Assembly (NCBI GenBank): GCA_002298155.1
Contig: DBME01000389.1
Coordinates: forward strand, 2,583-9,128
Direction of reading: 5' to 3'
Source of the DNA: Holophagaceae bacterium UBA706
Lineage (GTDB): Bacteria > Acidobacteriota > Holophagae > Holophagales > Holophagaceae
Length of the DNA: 6,546 nucleotides
Shown here: positions 6,279 to 6,546 of the stretch, one piece after another
Layout of the letters: each line of letters opens with the position of its first letter
Position numbering within the stretch: the stretch's first letter is position 1
Program-made: the position numbers and the translations under genes
The notes under the pieces: model-generated
Seen by the model: the letters and a program-made list of their open reading frames with translations, nothing else
Databases searched by the model: none
What the model was told of the DNA's origin: nothing

Positions 6279-6282
6279 GGAG
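6279..6282 (+). promoter_or_regulatory. Ribosome binding site of the S9-like gene
   Basis: GGAG with a five-base gap to the ATG at 6288. It fixes the start of the truncated gene, which opens directly into a short signal peptide. Confidence 0.65.
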
Positions 6283-6287
6283 TCCCC

Positions 6288-6546
6288 ATGTGGAAGTACG
6301 CCCTCGCGCTCCAGCCCGTCCTGGCCCTGAACGCCCAGGACGAGGGGCGGCTTTCCGTCGACCGCCTCTACCACCCCACGGACCGCATCACCTTTGTGGA
6401 ACCCTTGTCGTCCCGCCATCTATGGCGTCCCGACGGCCTCCTGCTGGAAGAGCAGTATGAGAAGGGCTCCTTCACCGCCCTGGTGGGCACCCGGCATCTC
6501 CCCTGGCACACCACGACCCTCCTGGTCCGCGCGGGCCTCACGGTCG
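6288..6546 (+). CDS. Probable secreted S9 (DPP IV-like) peptidase, N-terminal fragment
   Basis: Only the first 86 codons are in the window. Residues 1-17 look like a short signal peptide (MWKYALALQPVLALNAQ), then DEGRLSVDRLYHPTDRI and a run of short strands containing WRPDG and later HTTTLLVRAG. The phrase L-S/T-V-(D/E)-R-L-(Y/F) followed by W-x-x-DG is typical of the entrance to the DPP IV-type beta-propeller of S9 peptidases, which remove N-terminal dipeptides or cut short peptides. The catalytic Ser-Asp-His domain would lie beyond the right edge, so family and activity cannot be confirmed here. Other propeller or exported proteins remain possible. The divergent C1 protease makes a role in protein breakdown outside the cytoplasm a reasonable inference. 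Confidence 0.55.
   Translation, partial: MWKYALALQPVLALNAQDEGRLSVDRLYHPTDRITFVEPLSSRHLWRPDGLLLEEQYEKGSFTALVGTRHLPWHTTTLLVRAGLTV

Larger units (their letters stand above)
5934..6287. other. Divergent regulatory spacer between the C1 and S9-like peptidase genes
   Basis: These 354 bp hold no convincing gene: short open frames cross it but have no ribosome site and odd composition. It should carry promoters for both flanking genes. The stretch about 6180-6225 is visibly less GC-rich than its surroundings, as promoter DNA often is, but no well-spaced -35/-10 pair stands out for either direction. TTGCGA at 6209-6214 is a -35-like hexamer without a matching -10. Three inverted repeats are described separately. 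Confidence 0.6.

Noticed and set aside
5934..6287. Cyclic-di-GMP riboswitch in the divergent spacer
   Set aside because: A GGCAAGC stretch on the minus strand near 6098-6092 was compared with the GEMM core, but it is the loop of a simple inverted repeat and the rest of the conserved core is absent.

Overview
The window is GC-rich bacterial DNA with tight codon usage (G/C at most third positions) and six protein-coding genes, two of them cut by the window edges. No tRNA, rRNA, CRISPR array, insertion sequence or phage gene is visible. The gene mix (multi-repeat DUF5666 lipoprotein, secreted papain-like protease, probable S9 peptidase, membrane-type MutS paralogue, several secreted orphans) would fit an Acidobacteriota member of the Holophaga/Geothrix type. 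That assignment is an impression from gene content, not a demonstrated match.

Layout, left to right. (1) 1-1618, minus strand: a MutS-family ATPase with three predicted membrane segments and no mismatch-recognition domain; only its extreme C-terminus is missing. (2) 1771-2361, plus: a 196-residue exported protein of unknown function, divergent from the MutS gene. (3) 2472-3227, plus: a 251-residue exported protein of unknown function, mostly helical in appearance, preceded by a run of ten C. (4) 3413-4873, plus: a 486-residue lipoprotein made of about six DUF5666-like beta repeats. Its upstream region can be drawn as a nested, branched RNA fold. (5) 4886-4918: a perfect 15-bp hairpin between the convergent genes 4 and 6, probably a terminator used from both sides. 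(6) 4935-5933, minus: a secreted papain-family (C1) cysteine protease with all catalytic residues intact. (7) 6288-6546, plus, running off the right edge: the start of an exported protein resembling the N-terminus of S9 (dipeptidyl-peptidase-IV-like) peptidases, divergent from the C1 protease across a 354-bp spacer.

Five of the six genes carry export signals, so apart from the MutS paralogue this is a cell-envelope/secretion neighbourhood. The divergent C1 and S9 genes may both serve extracellular or periplasmic protein breakdown, but no shared operon links them. The plus-strand trio (genes 2-4) is spaced by 110 and 185 bp, so a common transcript is possible but not shown. I found no convincing new defence or mobile system. 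The items most worth a second look are the membrane-anchored MutS paralogue and the folded leader upstream of the DUF5666 gene.
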